NCBI GenBank assembly: GCA_028456385.1
Contig: JALNQF010000011.1
Coordinates: forward strand, 434,001-498,000
Length of the DNA stretch: 64,000 nucleotides
Direction: 5' to 3'
From: Ophiosphaerella korrae
Lineage: Eukaryota; Ascomycota; Dothideomycetes; Pleosporales; Phaeosphaeriaceae
Part shown: positions 31,385 through 42,985 of the stretch, in pieces
Layout of the letters: each line of letters opens with the position of its first letter
How positions within the stretch are numbered: the first letter of the stretch is position 1
Position numbers and translations under genes: made by a program
The notes under the pieces: model-generated
What the model saw: only the letters and a program-made list of their open reading frames with translations
What the model was told of the DNA's origin: nothing
Databases searched by the model: none

Positions 31385-31777
31385 TTAAGACCTATCAAGC
31401 TGCCATTCAAATAAGAACATGCCACGGCTATACTCCCTCAAGCATCGTTCCAAAGGCCTGACGGCCCTGAGCCTTCTGGCCCGTGTTGGGCCAGAAGCTC
31501 CTCGTCTACCCTCCCCCGATCGGCTACCAGACATCCTAGTACCATGTCGTGCCTTTTGAACCTTAGCGCTACATATAGTCATGCACTCTACTGAGATGCA
31601 TATAAGTAGAGCTCCTTCTCTATACGGTGCCATATTCGCGGGCCCAGTTCGCAAGTCGAGGGGGAAACTGTCAGAGAGAAGATGCATACGGTCAGGTCCG
31701 TGACAACTAGGTGAGCAACAACGGCCGTATACGACTGGTAAGATAATTACTGCTGAGGCAAGCCTCAACGCAGACAT
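31385..31777 (-). other. ORF with signal-peptide-like start, uncertain
   Basis: 130 codons beginning MSALRLASAVIILPVVYGRC, a plausible secretion signal, followed by a Cys-containing (about 6 further Cys), Arg-rich chain of no known family. Codon use and the Arg-rich second half (RSGEGRRGASGPTRARRLRA) look more like non-coding DNA. It could be a small secreted protein, but I would not rely on it. Confidence 0.2.
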
Positions 31778-32209
31778 CTGACGTTATTTCGTCACAGCTA
31801 TGCCTAGTCAGCGGAGCGGCAGGCGGCCAATGTGGCACGGGTCATAACAACCCCCGAGGGCCGCCGCACCCCCCATTCAAATGATCTCGACGAAAAAGCA
31901 CTTCCCAGTGAGTCTCGATCGACAGTAGCCACAATTCGCTACGTCTCATTGGGAAGCAGTAGGACGAGCAACGAAAGATGATGCGAGAAGGCGATTCTGC
32001 TGGTGTACCGTTCTGGGACCAACACGGTCAATGACAAAGTTCAGATTAACAACTGGCAAAAGAAAGTGTTTTACGCTGCAGAAGAATGTTCAAATCTTCC
32101 GGTGGGCTAGTTGGAAGCCAGTAGTAATACTTTTAAAACGGGCCTTCTCTTGTGAATGATAATAACTGTGTTTTGTAGGAGGCTTACATGATAGCCATAC
32201 TCAGTGTAG

Positions 32210-32237
32210 ACATAATAATAATAATAGTAGTAGTAGT
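32210..32237. repeat. AAT/AGT trinucleotide microsatellite
   Basis: ATAATAATAATAATAGTAGTAGTAG-type run; simple repeat in the 3' flank of family A copy 2. Confidence 0.8.
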
Positions 32238-32381
32238 TTTCTCGCAACCCCTTATTCGACTGCCACAACTCGTCCATATTCCATGCATATATCCTCCTCG
32301 CAACTTCAAATTCACTTAGCTTTTTTTTAACGCGGCTGGTATCATTTAACCTCGTTTCCGAAGGGTAGATAGATGATGATG

Positions 32382-33790
32382 TCAAGGCTCGAATTGCTTA
32401 GGTACTTTGGAGAGTATCCGCTCACTTCGACGGAGTTGTTGCGCCGACTCAATGTCTGGAACTGCTCTTTTTTTGTTCGTGCTCTCTCCCGCGTTCGGCT
32501 CTGACTTGTTTGGTTGCTGGGACAGCTCGGCCTCGATAGCACGCGCTTGCTTGAGGACCCACTGCACTCGGTTCTTTTGGCAGTCGACGGTAGCTTTTGC
32601 GCGTCGATAAGGTACTTTTTTTGGGACAAATTCACGGAGCGCTTTCTTCAGAGTGTCAAGTTCCGCCTGAGCGGCGGCCAACTGTTTGCCTAGATCAACC
32701 GTCTTCATACTCTCATACGAAGATTCTAAGGAGTCAGGGCTGTCTTTTGTGCCATACAATTCCCATCCCCCCTTTGGGGACAGCGGTTCTACTACATTGA
32801 GCAGCCTCTCTAAGGCTTGGTGGTGTCGCCGCTCCTTGGCTTCCGCGGCGGTAACATGTTTTTCCAACCACAATTGCTCGAAGTTGAGGTATTCAAGCCA
32901 TGTGGTCCATTCGGATTGTTTGTATGGGTCCTCCAACAACTGCAAAGGTCGGTTGAAGTTGTGGGGTGTTAGCCGCCTCTTGACCGCCTCCCTGTAGGTG
33001 GGAAAATCTCCGCCGCAGTAGGGTTGCTGCCTATGCTGCCACAGCATCTTAGTCGTGTGCTCAAATGAACTGTCGGGTAGCGCCTCAACCGAAATCTGCT
33101 CATCCATTCTCCGACGTGCCGCGCGATACGCAGAGAGTGCTCTGCCTCCATCGGCGGTGTCCCGGTTGTCCGACTGCCATTTGCGAAAGTCCCACCGCCG
33201 ATAGAGCTGTTGCGAAAACACCAGCTGTGCCGGCCCATTTGGGCTTTTACAGTTTGGATCACTGAGCCATGGTAGAGCGGGTTTGTAGCTGGCTGCAAGT
33301 TCGGCCGAGGTATGCAACAGAAGCTCGATCGGGCAGACGGGCCTGCCGCCATCTTGAATGAGCTCGTGATAGCTCAGTTCTTCATACACGATTTCTTCGT
33401 TGGGGTCAATTGATAGTGTGCTTCCGCTCCGCTCGGACGGCGATTGTAAACCGCTGGGTTCCGGAGAGCCGTCCGGTCTACCTTGTATGCTTGTAAAGCG
33501 CGCGATAAGTGCGTCCATGTCGACGGGTTGCGCAATTCCCGCGGCGGCCCTATCCGGAATGCCCGTCAGCGACCAACAGCCAGATACAACGAGTATCAGA
33601 AACCTTCTCATCTCAGTTTACGCCCCAGCTCACCTCGTTGGCTCTTCGAGAGGCTTCTCAAACCGGCAGCTTTCGAGAGGTCGAACCCACCGCCGGTGAG
33701 CCTGCTACTTTCCAGAAACTAGACGAGCCGGCTCTCATCCGACGTCAGGAGGCCCAAGGCCGTGAACTCAGTATCTAGGGCTTCGGTAGA
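32382..33790 (-). CDS. Fungal-only family A, copy 2
   Basis: Paralogue of 24351-25908 in the same orientation. The 409-codon main frame (33611-32382) begins MRRFLILVVSGCWSLTG, a signal-anchor-like start, followed by PVDMDALIARFTSIQG. It shares the family blocks: LIQDGGRPVCP, LPWLSDPNCKSPNG, RRWDFRKWQSDNRD, KQSEWTTWLEYLNFEQLWLE, KNRVQWVLKQARAIEAELSQ, and a short basic tail. An upstream exon from about 33790 (MSSTEALDTEFTALGLLTSD, LTGGGFDLSKAAGLRSLS) matches the N-terminal module of copy 1 but contains a TAG after SRLV and does not join cleanly. The main frame alone may be a shorter functional protein. A membrane-targeted first helix plus WxxW aromatic block is all that can be said. Confidence 0.6.
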
Positions 33791-33920
33791 CGACATTTTG
33801 TGGCTTGCGTGGCTTGCGTGGCTTGCACGTGTGCTTGGATGGTGAAAGGAAGAGCGAACTTGGTCCCGACTTGGCGCTAAGCACGGCCACTAACCGCTTC
33901 GGGCGGAATTCACCCAAGAT

Positions 33921-33966
33921 ACACTGATATATTCTGATATATTCTGATATATCCTGATATATATTC
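33921..33966. repeat. 10-bp tandem repeat (TGATATATTC), about 4 copies
   Basis: Consecutive TGATATATTC units, the later ones changed to TGATATATCC and TGATATATAT. AT-rich and possibly bent. Confidence 0.8.
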
Positions 33967-34277
33967 CACGAGGTGCAACAACTAGGGTATTTGATTTATT
34001 GAAAGAGAGCGATGGTAAATAAATGGCCATCTACTATCTAAGAGGGGCCTGGGGCCCTCCGGGCTATATGTAGGGACTAGGTAGCTGCTAAGAGCCTACT
34101 TAGCCCTAGCTATCCCTTAGGTAGGGGGACAAGGGACAAGGGAGTAACTCAAGCTAACTCCCTTGCAGCATTCATGTCTAAGACTGACATCGTACAAAGC
34201 GTCAGTTATGCACGAACAGGTAGGGAAGGAGTAATAATAGATTGTTTTGTCTTGTGTAAGCTAGTTCCTCCATCCCT

Positions 34278-34358
34278 AGCCTAGAATGGGCTAAAACGGG
34301 CCTGGGTAGGCTGAGGTGGGCCCGAGTAAGCTGGAATGGGCCCGAGTGGGGCTGTCGC
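34278..34358. repeat. 20-bp tandem repeat (GGGCCCGAGTAAGCTGGAAT), about 3 copies
   Basis: Units starting at 34298, 34318 and 34338 (GGGCCTGGGTAGGCTGAGGT, GGGCCCGAGTAAGCTGGAAT, GGGCCCGAGTGGGGCT), with a weaker one before. Confidence 0.65.
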
Positions 34359-34542
34359 CTGGTTATCAGAGGCTCCAGAACGGCAATTGCTGAGTCACCA
34401 CGGTAGTACCATCTACAGATCCCACCCCTCTCCCCCATCAAGTAATCGTCCTGACTCAGCGTCTTCAAATGCTGCGACATTCTTCCTACATTTACTGGCT
34501 CGCAACACTCTGCTGGAAGAATCATCTCGGTCGACTATACTG

Positions 34543-36666
34543 TTACCCTGTTGAGCCGTGACCCCTAGCGTCGGATCCGTGAGAGACGGTAGGGCGACGC
34601 CGTGGTGGGCTACCGTCTTCTGACCGCCTCCTCTTACACCCCGGTTGGCGTGATTCCCCTCGTGCTGCCACTTCTGGAGCCTCGACGGTCTCATTGTCTT
34701 GGGCTTCCTTGTCAAAATGGTCGCGAATGAGGGTGGACAGGCCTGGCTCTTCGGGTCGAATGCGGTTCTGAGGGCCGCTGGCTTCTGTGGCTACGGCGTC
34801 ATGGTTGTTTGAGAAACTTGCTGGTTCTGGGTCCCATGGCGCGCTGTCCGGTGCGCTCCCCTCGTGGTAGGACGACAGAGTTGTTTTGTCCCTGGCGCAA
34901 CTGAACCCCAGGCGTTGAGGTAGACGTAGCTGTCATTTTAGCCGGTGTCTGGAAGCCGTCGGCTCGGGGACTGAGGCGAATTGTAGACCCTTTGCTTGCT
35001 CCCTCATGCCTATTGAAGGCTGGGCGCTGGGTATCGAAGTTGTTGGGGTGCCTAGATCGCTGTCCTCGTGGCTTCGAGAGATGCGATTCAGGAACGGAAG
35101 TCCAAGTTGAGGGTCGTGGGTGAACAATTTTAGCGCCCCTTCATGACAGTATCGGGCATCCTTCCGCTTCTGCGGGTCTATAATCAGCATTGTCTTAAGA
35201 AGGAAACGGAGCAACTCGTTTCCTTTCTTCTCGTAATCCTTGACATGCTGCAATACTGCCTGTATCCAAGCTACGGCGCTTGTGTCGTATAATTCCTTGT
35301 ATTCTGCACGCCCGCACTCTAGTGAGGTAATAACCAGGCCGAGAGACCAGATATCGACGGCCACACTATACTTGTCATTGGCGGCACCCCGCAGGTCGAA
35401 GAACCTGTTATAGATCTCCGGAGCTGCCCATAGCGGTGTACCACATACTGTTTTCATATAGTCCGCCGCTTTGGCTAAGCCAAAGTCTGCAAACTTGACA
35501 TGGATGTCGTTGCAGCCTCGGCGGAGCACCAGGATATTCTCGGGCTTGATATCACGATGCCCGATCGGAGGGTTTTTCCCGTGGAGGTATTCCAGGGCCG
35601 AAAGTAATTCGCGGAAGATTCGTATGTTTTCAATGGTGGGGAACTCGGTGTGGTTATCGAGAGAGCCTCCGGGATATACTCGAAGATCAACTGGGGCCTA
35701 GGGGAGAGTTTGTAATCTCGAAACGCGATAATATGATCCTAAGGCCGCGGGCTATGAGTATAGGGCTATCTTGAGGATATTGGGGATGCTGGGTGCAGTG
35801 CTTACATGAGAAACACTTCTCATAACGTCAGCTTCATTCTGCCAGGCCTTCGTTTCGACTGAGTGGCCTTTGATAGCCTCCTCTAACGGCTCCTTCAAGG
35901 CATAATCATCCCTAGTCGTCATATCCTAAACATATGTCACAACCCCATAAGCTCCCTCGCCGAGCTTCTCCTTGTAGAGAGACGGGCCGGAGAGTTCCGC
36001 GGCTGTATGTGTTCCGCCGCAGGTCTGGAGATCTGGCGCGCTTCGAACATTGAGAGAGTCGAAGAGATCCTTGGGGTCTACCGTGTCCTGGCCGAACTTG
36101 GTCACCCTGTCGATGTAGTCTTGGGATGTGATATCGCAAGGAGGCACAACGACCTTGAACTGAATTTTGTCTGCGATACTGAGGACCGTGGGTTTGTTGC
36201 CTAAAATTCTGGGCCCCTGCAGGGGATAGTTGGAATTAGTCCGCTGCTTTCCTTCCTCCCTACCGTAGATGACTCTTATTCCATAGCGAGAGCCCAAGCC
36301 TCTTGCTATCGGCCGGCCCTTGTTGTCGAAGGTGAAGGCGAGGTGGCAGCGACTAATACCCCTCTGCTTCGGCTAGAGCGGACCAACGTCCGGGCTGTGC
36401 CCGACTCTTATACCACCGCGAGTCTTTTCACCGTGGCTAAACCTCAAAATGAGGCAAGCGCTGTTTTCGAGGCTTGTTGGTTCCTCTGGCTCCTCCGTTG
36501 ACTGACTCTCTTGATGGCTAGGGATATGGCGTGGCTCCTGGGTATCACGGCACTGCGGAGGCATCAACCGCGACGCGTTCTGAGCCAGGAAAATTGCATC
36601 GCGTGTGCCATCATTCCTCGGGACATCGTTTGGGTACAGGTAGAGAATGATATCCGGGTCTGTCAT
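34543..36666 (-). pseudogene. FHA-domain serine/threonine protein kinase, broken by point stops
   Basis: Fungal kinase with Rad53/Chk2-like layout, from a family expanded in ascomycetes. Read right to left: MTDPDIILYLYPNDVPRNDG; FHA domain (GIRVGHSP, GISRCHLAF, GRPIARGLGSRYGIRVIYG); Gly-rich loop LGEGAYGVV; VAIK Lys in DDYALKEPL; FRELLSALEYLHGKNPPIGH then HRDIKPENIL; FADFGLAKA; GTPLWAAPE; and a C-terminal tail with a basic nuclear signal (CKRRRSEDGSPPRRRP) ending at 34543. All catalytic residues are present. Stops at about 36373 (TAG after VGPL), about 35928 (TAG after VVTYV) and 34933 (TGA) fit C-to-T changes at CAG/CGA. One single-base frameshift lies around 35660 (LIFEYIPE versus GGSLDNHTEF). 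A probable intron lies near 35750-35805. Likely inactivated mainly by RIP-like mutation. Confidence 0.85.
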
Positions 36667-36699
36667 TTCGAGATGATGTATAGAGGAGGTATGCGGTTG

Positions 36700-37300
36700 G
36701 GTTGACCATCTCTATTGCCCCGAGCAGCATCCCATAACTGTTGCTACCCATCTTAGTTGTTTGTGCTGCGGATCGAACCAGGGCAAAGAGGGACAACTCA
36801 CGAACGACAAGTTGACCACGCCCAGCGAAAAGCCATAGCCAATCTCATGTTCCTCCAGGCAAAAGCGCTGATACAGGAGATAGAGCCTGTTGTCGGCCTA
36901 CAATTGCAGCGCCACGCTAGAGATCAGTTTAGCAGATTGCTCCCTATATCACGGGGATGGCCCACAACCTCTCCCGTGCCAAGGCGAAAACCCCCTGCGA
37001 ATTTGAGACGCCAATCAGCACACAGCATTAGATTATGTCCTTGAGCTTTCATTGGTGTATGAGCTTTTGGAATCCGTTGCACAGAGCGTTTAGGGTACCC
37101 AAACTACCGGCACGTCAGCCAACAGCCAGAGCTTGTGGCTGAAATCCACCTTAGGACATTCAATTCGAGAAAAAGCGATTAATATAGGCTCGCAGGGAGG
37201 AAAATAACCCAAGTTGCCAAGATGCTAGAATTCTACAATCGGAGCACGGCCCGGACCGTTTACGCGGAGCGGAGTTTATCGGAATATTTTACGCGAGCCA
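36700..37300. other. No recognisable gene
   Basis: Flank of the kinase remnant with only short ORFs. A plus-strand ORF at 36757-37044 matches nothing known to me. Confidence 0.4.
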
Positions 37301-37306
37301 ATGCAA

Positions 37307-37482
37307 GGTTAATAGGCCAATCAATGTAGAGTGTGGCTAAGTCACCCCTCTCATTGCTGAAGAATACTGGAAAACGTCATTGCTGAATAATATTCCAAAC
37401 CCCACAAAACGAGAGGGGAGACTCAGCCACACTCTGCATGGCGCACCGATTGGCTTATTAACTGAAGGGACCACCAGCCCAT
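37307..37482. mobile_element. MITE-like palindromic element, copy 1
   Basis: Inverted arms: GTTAATAGGCCAATCAATG at the left, followed by TAGAGTGTGGCTAAGTCACC, against GACTCAGCCACACTCTGCAT and GATTGGCTTATTAAC at the right. The short AT-rich core contains GAATAATATTCC. The same element with better-preserved arms is at 60797-60982. There is no coding capacity, so it would need a transposase supplied elsewhere. Confidence 0.75.
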
Positions 37483-38785
37483 GGGATACTGTCGCGAGCT
37501 GGCAAGCGTAGTCAGGGAGTAATTGATGGATCTATTGTCGATGGAGAGCTCTACTCAAACTAGCTAATATACTCGTATAGAGCTGAGAGCGGTGTGTGCT
37601 CGTACTATGGAGAGCTCCAATAGGCTCGCTCGTACTGAGCTAAGCACTAAGCTAATCACTGAGCTACGCTCGTGCGTACGTAGTTGCAACAGATACCCCT
37701 AACCTGCCTACCGTACCCCTTTTACGTCTTTTAAGGACTTGTCAACAGACCTACCTACCAATAAGCCATACTGGGTACCTACACAACCCTTTCATAACTA
37801 TCGCAATCTTCCACACGCATCGCACCCTGGTGCTGTAGCCGCCTTCCCTTGCACTCAAGCCCATCTAGACAAGCCCATCGCAGCTCACGGCGTGCTCATC
37901 TCCCTGATCCCGTATATCTACTACGCTATAGTTATCAAGTCCGCTGTCAACAGTGGCACCAACGCGCTTACAACTAGCTACGTTTCAGACGCTATTCATG
38001 AGCTCGACTAGGATGTAGCACTGTTAGATCAGTTAGTGCATGCCCTTTGTTAAGCCAACTTAGCACCGCAACAAGAAGCCCGCTCACGCAGTTCCACCTG
38101 TCGATTTTGAGATCGATGGTACGACAACTTCGTGCGCAACAACCATTATCCAGTATATAATTACTTAGATTGAACCTGTAATCATAGACGCAACAAAGCC
38201 ACTTGCCTTACCTGCTCGATCCGGGTATACCCTTGCCGGCGATTAAACCGCTAAGCCAAACTCTCTTAGTCAAGCAAGATAAGGCAAGGCAGCAGCAGCA
38301 GCAGCAAGCAAGGTCAAAAGTTCAGCCCCCGGATCTAGCAAGTATGTCCCGCTGCCTCCTTTTTTGCCTTTTTGTTTTTTTCCTGAGAGCGGTGGTAGTC
38401 TTAGACGCCAGCATGCTGGAGGTAAAGGTCCCCCGATCCTCTTCTGGGTACCTAAGCCTCTAACAGCCAATTCTCACGGCTGTCCCAGGAGCAACCGAGC
38501 ATGGCGTATACTTTCAGTAAGAGCGCGGGCTCAACTACACTCAACTACTGGGTCAATAGATCAAACATTTGAGCCGTGTTCCTATGGAAGCTGTGGGGTG
38601 GAATAGTGCAGTACTAGCCACGAGATTACCGTCTCATCGTTCGCAACTACCAACCACTTAAAATTATATAGAAACTCGGGTTTTTTTAGATCCATTTGAA
38701 GATGGTTAAATCAATATTTAGCCTGCGAGCCTCGTGTTTGTCCTGCTGGAGAAGATGAACGGAGGACAAAGTTCTAGGTATACTG
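37483..38785. other. No recognisable gene
   Basis: Contains a 90-codon plus ORF (37739-38011) and a short CAG repeat at about 38290-38306. No family recognised. Confidence 0.4.
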
Positions 38786-39770
38786 CTATTGTGGTAAGTA
38801 AATAGGGTTTGCGAGCAACTCCGAGTAATAATTAGGTTCTTGGCTACCGCGAGTAATAATCGGATTCTTAGCTACTCGACTGTCGTTAATGCTAATCCAG
38901 CCGATCTCCGCGGGTAACTCAACCAAGAACCACCCAAGGCCGTAGTTGGTGGTCCCTTTGGTTGAATAGGTTTGAAATATAACTACAGTCTGTTTGAATG
39001 GATTTCCAGGAGTACTGGTAAGTCCAGTCTGCTTCTGATCCTCAACTGCCTCAAGCATAGAACCGTACAATATGAGCAGATCCTTGAGACAGCTTTTCAG
39101 TCCAGCAGCTCCAGCCATAAGCAACCCGTCTCCGATCTCAGGGCAGGGAACTTTGAAAGGGGTCCCATCGCTGAGATTGATGTGACAGAAAGCGTAGTTG
39201 TCTTCCTTGGGCACGCCGAAGGTGGTTCGCTCCAGCTTGGGTGGTTGGAAAAAGTGCTTCTGCATGAAAGCCTCGAGCGGCATCCCACTGTAGTGCTCAA
39301 TGATCAGTCCAGCTACGGCATAAATCCAGTTGTTATACTTGATTGTCGTTCGAAAGTCGGCCGTCTTATTGAGCGCGCCAAGGATATCCACAGCTTTTTC
39401 AGGTGTATGCAGAAGCTCTTGCTCCGTCTGCGCCCAGTAATTCATTCTCATCGCGAGTCCCATTTTGTGTGCTAGGAGATCAATGATGGTCGCCTGGCTT
39501 TCTACATCCTTGTTGCGCTGATGAAAATTTGGCACTACGTCCTTGAGAAGGGCGTCCCATGCAAATTTGCCCTCGTCCACCAGGATCGCCAGACCAGCTG
39601 CCGTGATCGCTTTGGCGAGCGAACCCAAGTGATAGATGGTGTCATCATTAGGCGGCTCTGCACCATCGCTTTTTTGATGACCATAGTGAGAGGTGTGAAT
39701 GCGCTTTCCATCCTGGATAATGCCAACCGAGAGCCCAGCGGTGCCAGAGGATGCGCAAAGCTGTTATATT
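38786..39770 (-). pseudogene. Serine beta-lactamase-like protein, C-terminus decayed
   Basis: Fungal member of the beta-lactamase/transpeptidase-like (class C, esterase-type) family; these usually hydrolyse esters or lactones. Read right to left: GLSVGIIQDGKRIHTSHYGH, then the catalytic SxxK in HLGSLAKAITAAGLAILVDE, LAHKMGLAMRMNYW, the YxN motif in TIKYNNWIYAVAGLIIEHYS, and FGVPKEDNYAFCHI. After NYGLGWFLVELPAEIGWISI the expected HxG-type motif and C-terminal helix are not readable and the frame ends at 38786. Just upstream of LSVGII an intron acceptor (TAACAG) and a distant GTACGT donor near 39884 suggest a lost or separate first exon. A 28-bp unit is duplicated within the decayed end (38822-38875). 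Confidence 0.75.
38822..38875. repeat. Duplicated 28-bp unit
   Basis: CGAGTAATAATTAGGTTCTT and CGAGTAATAATCGGATTCTT start 28 bp apart, both ending in GCTAC. Lies in the 3' end of the beta-lactamase-like remnant. Confidence 0.7.
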
Positions 39771-39889
39771 TTCTGATGTAAGTCTGAACTGTTCTCGCCA
39801 AGGTCGGGGTGGGGCATTTTCACGGAAAGCCTTGGGCTGTCTTCCTTTTCAGCCTCATATAGTTGTCATGCTGGCTGGTGACGTACCTT

Positions 39890-41130
39890 GATTTGGTGAA
39901 GCGACGAGGTAAAATCACAGGAGATGAAAAGTAAGAGATCGACTGCGCTGAAAGCGAGACAGGATCAAGCCTCTCACACAGTTGTTCACGGTAATGCAGA
40001 GAGGTGAGTCAGACTTGGGTTTGATGTTCGGCGTGCGTCACGCGAACCAACACGTTAACTAAACATGCCTGGAAAGCTGCCATCGTGGTTGGCGTGGTTG
40101 CCACTCGCACCACCCTGTGTGAGGTGGCAGCTTCACTCGATTTCTATAACTACTCTACGGCCTGCCGCTTCCATGGTCGCTACTGTGACCATTGACTTCG
40201 CCCACGTAGCTCCACAAGCCGCGGTGCTGGGCTCGACAATGTGCATGATCACCGGTCAGCTGGGGATTGGTGCGGCGCCCGTACGCTGTTACGGAACATC
40301 AGATCGTAGTTGGGCTAGACATTTCGGTCGCACTTAACGCACAAGCAAGCCTTTCTTCTTTCTCTCAGTCGTCTCCACGCATCTTAATTCTAGATGCGGT
40401 TGAACAATGCATTCTTGGGCCATCATATTCTGGAAATGCTAACTAGTCATTAGAATCCGAATGTGCATCCAAAAAGCATCACCGCCGACTATTGCTTGCA
40501 CGAGGGCTTGAACTTGCAGCATCGTCGTGTTGACCTATTCCAACGAACGATATTACGTCCTAATAATACCCGCGGACAGCTGGAGGCGATTTGCTCCCTA
40601 GCATCCGTTGTTTGCGGACACGCATGGTCTTCCACAAACTCAGAATATCGTACCTCTTGACTTTGCCTTGTCAATCTCCGGCACTCTGGCACGATGGCAG
40701 AAGCTCTCTGGACTGAAGCATGCTTCGTGCTCTTGAGTTTCTTGGAGTCCTCCCCTCCGAAACAGCGACGTTGTCGACGTCGTCCACCCCCCGTACTACG
40801 GCCGTTGTTGCTCACCCAGGAACCGACAGAGCCTGAGGTGGAGACGGTAAATGCGACACCCTGGAACGGTCGGAGACGAATTCTTGAACAGCAAAACGAT
40901 CGAAATGGAAAACAGATTCGTTGTCGGCGAATGAGGCCGACCTAGCGCGTTGTGGGGGGACTAGGGAAGTATTGTGCCCGGCCCGATGTCCACACTTTGC
41001 GAAATAGAGTCTTCACTACCAGCAGCCCTCTGTTTCTGCAAGAGCAAATGTGTCTCGTCGACGAAGGAGTGTTCTGCTGATACAATCCAACCTCGTTGGT
41101 TCAGCTTACGTTGATGGCGCATATGGGGGA
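39890..41130. other. No recognisable gene
   Basis: Several 65-108 codon ORFs on both strands, none recognisable. Confidence 0.4.
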
Positions 41131-41131
41131 A

Positions 41132-41660
41132 CTAACCAAGGTTTGCCGAGGCTCGTGCAAGAGTTTGCGACGGAACGGTTGGCTGTCCGCTTATATGATG
41201 GCCGGCTTGACTATCGCTTCCTATTGCATTGCGAAAATTTTCAGGACAAATGGGCTGCGTTGTAATCGGTTCTGTGACGTTGCCTAATTTAGAGATCCAT
41301 ACTTGGAGTGTATCATCGGCCTTAACTTCACTCACCTGCGTATGAGACTGCTGTTGGCTCAAAACTCGGATAGTCTAAAGCAATCTCCAGAGCATAAACT
41401 ACTGAGATGTTTTGTGTTGGGGTTGTGAGCCCGTACGTCAACTCTGCTCCACTGCTTGAAGCTGTTTGTCCCCACTGTACATGTTTGCTTGGCAGCGTTG
41501 ATGTCGCCAATTGAAATTTGTTCGTTATGCCTACTTCCTGTGCTGCCTTTGAGCCCGGAGCAATGCCGAGACTCTGGGCCGTTAAAGATAAGGCACGGGT
41601 AACGGGTTGCGCTGGACTGGAGTCACCAGCGGAAGCTGATTGAAGGGCTTCAGTCAACAA
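41132..41660 (-). CDS. Hypothetical two-exon protein, weak
   Basis: Exon 1 from the ATG at 41660 (MLTEALQSASAGDSSPAQPV, NISVVYALEIALDYPSFEPT) can be spliced at a GTGAGT donor (about 41339) to a TTAG acceptor (about 41285) and continues in phase (GNVTEPITTQPICPEN) to a stop at 41132. Composition is protein-like (Ser/Thr/Gln-rich) but no family is recognised. It is head-to-head with the synthase remnant at 41850. Confidence 0.3.
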
Positions 41661-41849
41661 CTCCTTCGTAAACTACTGGAAGTCGACCTCACCTTTGAAA
41701 TGCTCTCTACACCGTGTTCCCTATTGATCTTGCGACACAGCTCGTAGTATTAACAGCTCTCTTATCACTATTAGCTTTTTGCAAGAAGTTCCCCTGCAAG
41801 CTATACAACTCCCCTCTACACATCCACCACTTTCCGCTACCAACATGAT

Positions 41850-42985
41850 GCAGACGAGCTCGAGCCCGCAATCGAGGGCGAAAGTCCTCTCGATCTCTCT
41901 ACGCGGTTGGTGTATTCGCGTCTAGCCAATGCGAATATCAATCGCCTGGAAACCATTCTGGCGCCATTGATATTTCCTCAAGCAAAGCAGGAAGAGCTCG
42001 AGCAGTTAGCAAATCTTGTTATTAGTTATACCAGCGGGCTCAGCGCATTTCATGCTTTGTTAGTGAATTTGGTGCCCAAGGTTGGTGCGATTAGTGGGGG
42101 GGTATCATGGGTGCCATGGAGTATGTATGACTTTGTTAAAATTACATGCCCATTGATTTACGAATCCTAATGGGGTTCCTCAATCAAGTAAAAAAAGATA
42201 TCAAAACAGTATTCTCCACAAGTTAAAAACCAAGCTGGCTGTCTTGGCACAGGTAATCCACCTCCACAAAAAGATGCACACCCTCAAAACCATCGACCTC
42301 CACGCCGACGACGCAACATGGGGCGCCGCCGGCCTCGGAAAAGGCAACCTCGTGCACCTCGAAACGCCCTTGAACGCCACCGGCGAAGCCCTCTCTATCG
42401 CCAAATACGCCGAACGAGCCCACAAGCGCGGTGCCCTTCTCTCCATCGACTCGACATTCGGACGTCCAGGCCTGCAGGACCCGTTCACATTTGGTGCAGA
42501 TATCGTACCGCACGGCGGAACCAAATACATCGGCGGCCACAGCGACTTACTCTGCGGGATTCTCGTGACGCTCCCAGGATCCCCGGGACACCAGCGCGCG
42601 CAGGCCCTACGCGTCGAGCGAATCTTTCTCGGCAGCGTGATGGGAAACCTCAAAAGTTGGCTCGGAGTCCGCAGTCTACCAACCCCAATTCTACGTGTCC
42701 AATGGCAATCCTCCTAACGCGGAGAAACTCGTATCCTAGCTCAATAACGCCCTTAACTCTTCTTCCTCTTCTTCTTCTTCTAGCTCAAACGACAAATACC
42801 CAACGGTTCTGGGCCCGCGTTTAGCATTTACACGCATATGGCTGCGCAGGCGCGGGGGCCGCCGTCCAAATTGCGATTGTTCCATCATGCGACGAGCCTA
42901 GGCGGTGTCGAGAGCTTGATTGAGTGGCGCAGGATGTCGGATAAGGGTGTTGATGAGACGTTGTTGAGGGTTAGTGTTGTCGTTC
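41850..42985 (+). pseudogene. Cystathionine gamma-synthase-type PLP enzyme, broken and cut by a copia element
   Basis: Cys/Met-metabolism PLP-dependent enzyme of the cystathionine gamma-synthase or gamma-lyase family. Frames in order: VYSRLANANINRLETILAPL and YTSGLSAFHALLVNLVPKVG (41907-42120), then a decayed stretch. From 42320 there is NLVHLETPLNATGEALSIAK, YAERAHKRGALLSIDSTFGR, PGLQDPFTFGADIVPHGGTK and KYIGGHSDLLCGIL, with the Schiff-base Lys in TKYIGGH. Near 42870 there is LFHHATSLGGVESLIEWRRM and LLRVSV, after which the sequence switches to inverted copia gag-pol. Frameshifts fall near 42170-42240 and 42700. A TCT-rich run at 42755-42781 is embedded. High GC in the central block contrasts with neighbouring DNA. 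Confidence 0.85.

Noticed and set aside
36511..36705. Plus-strand ORF over the FHA kinase start
   Set aside because: Antisense to the kinase N-terminus (MTDPDIILYLYPNDV).
40065..40337. 90-codon plus-strand ORF
   Set aside because: No recognisable motif, no intron or codon support; probably chance.
42318..42824. 168-codon Arg-rich plus-strand ORF
   Set aside because: Out-of-frame shadow of the GC-rich cystathionine synthase segment.
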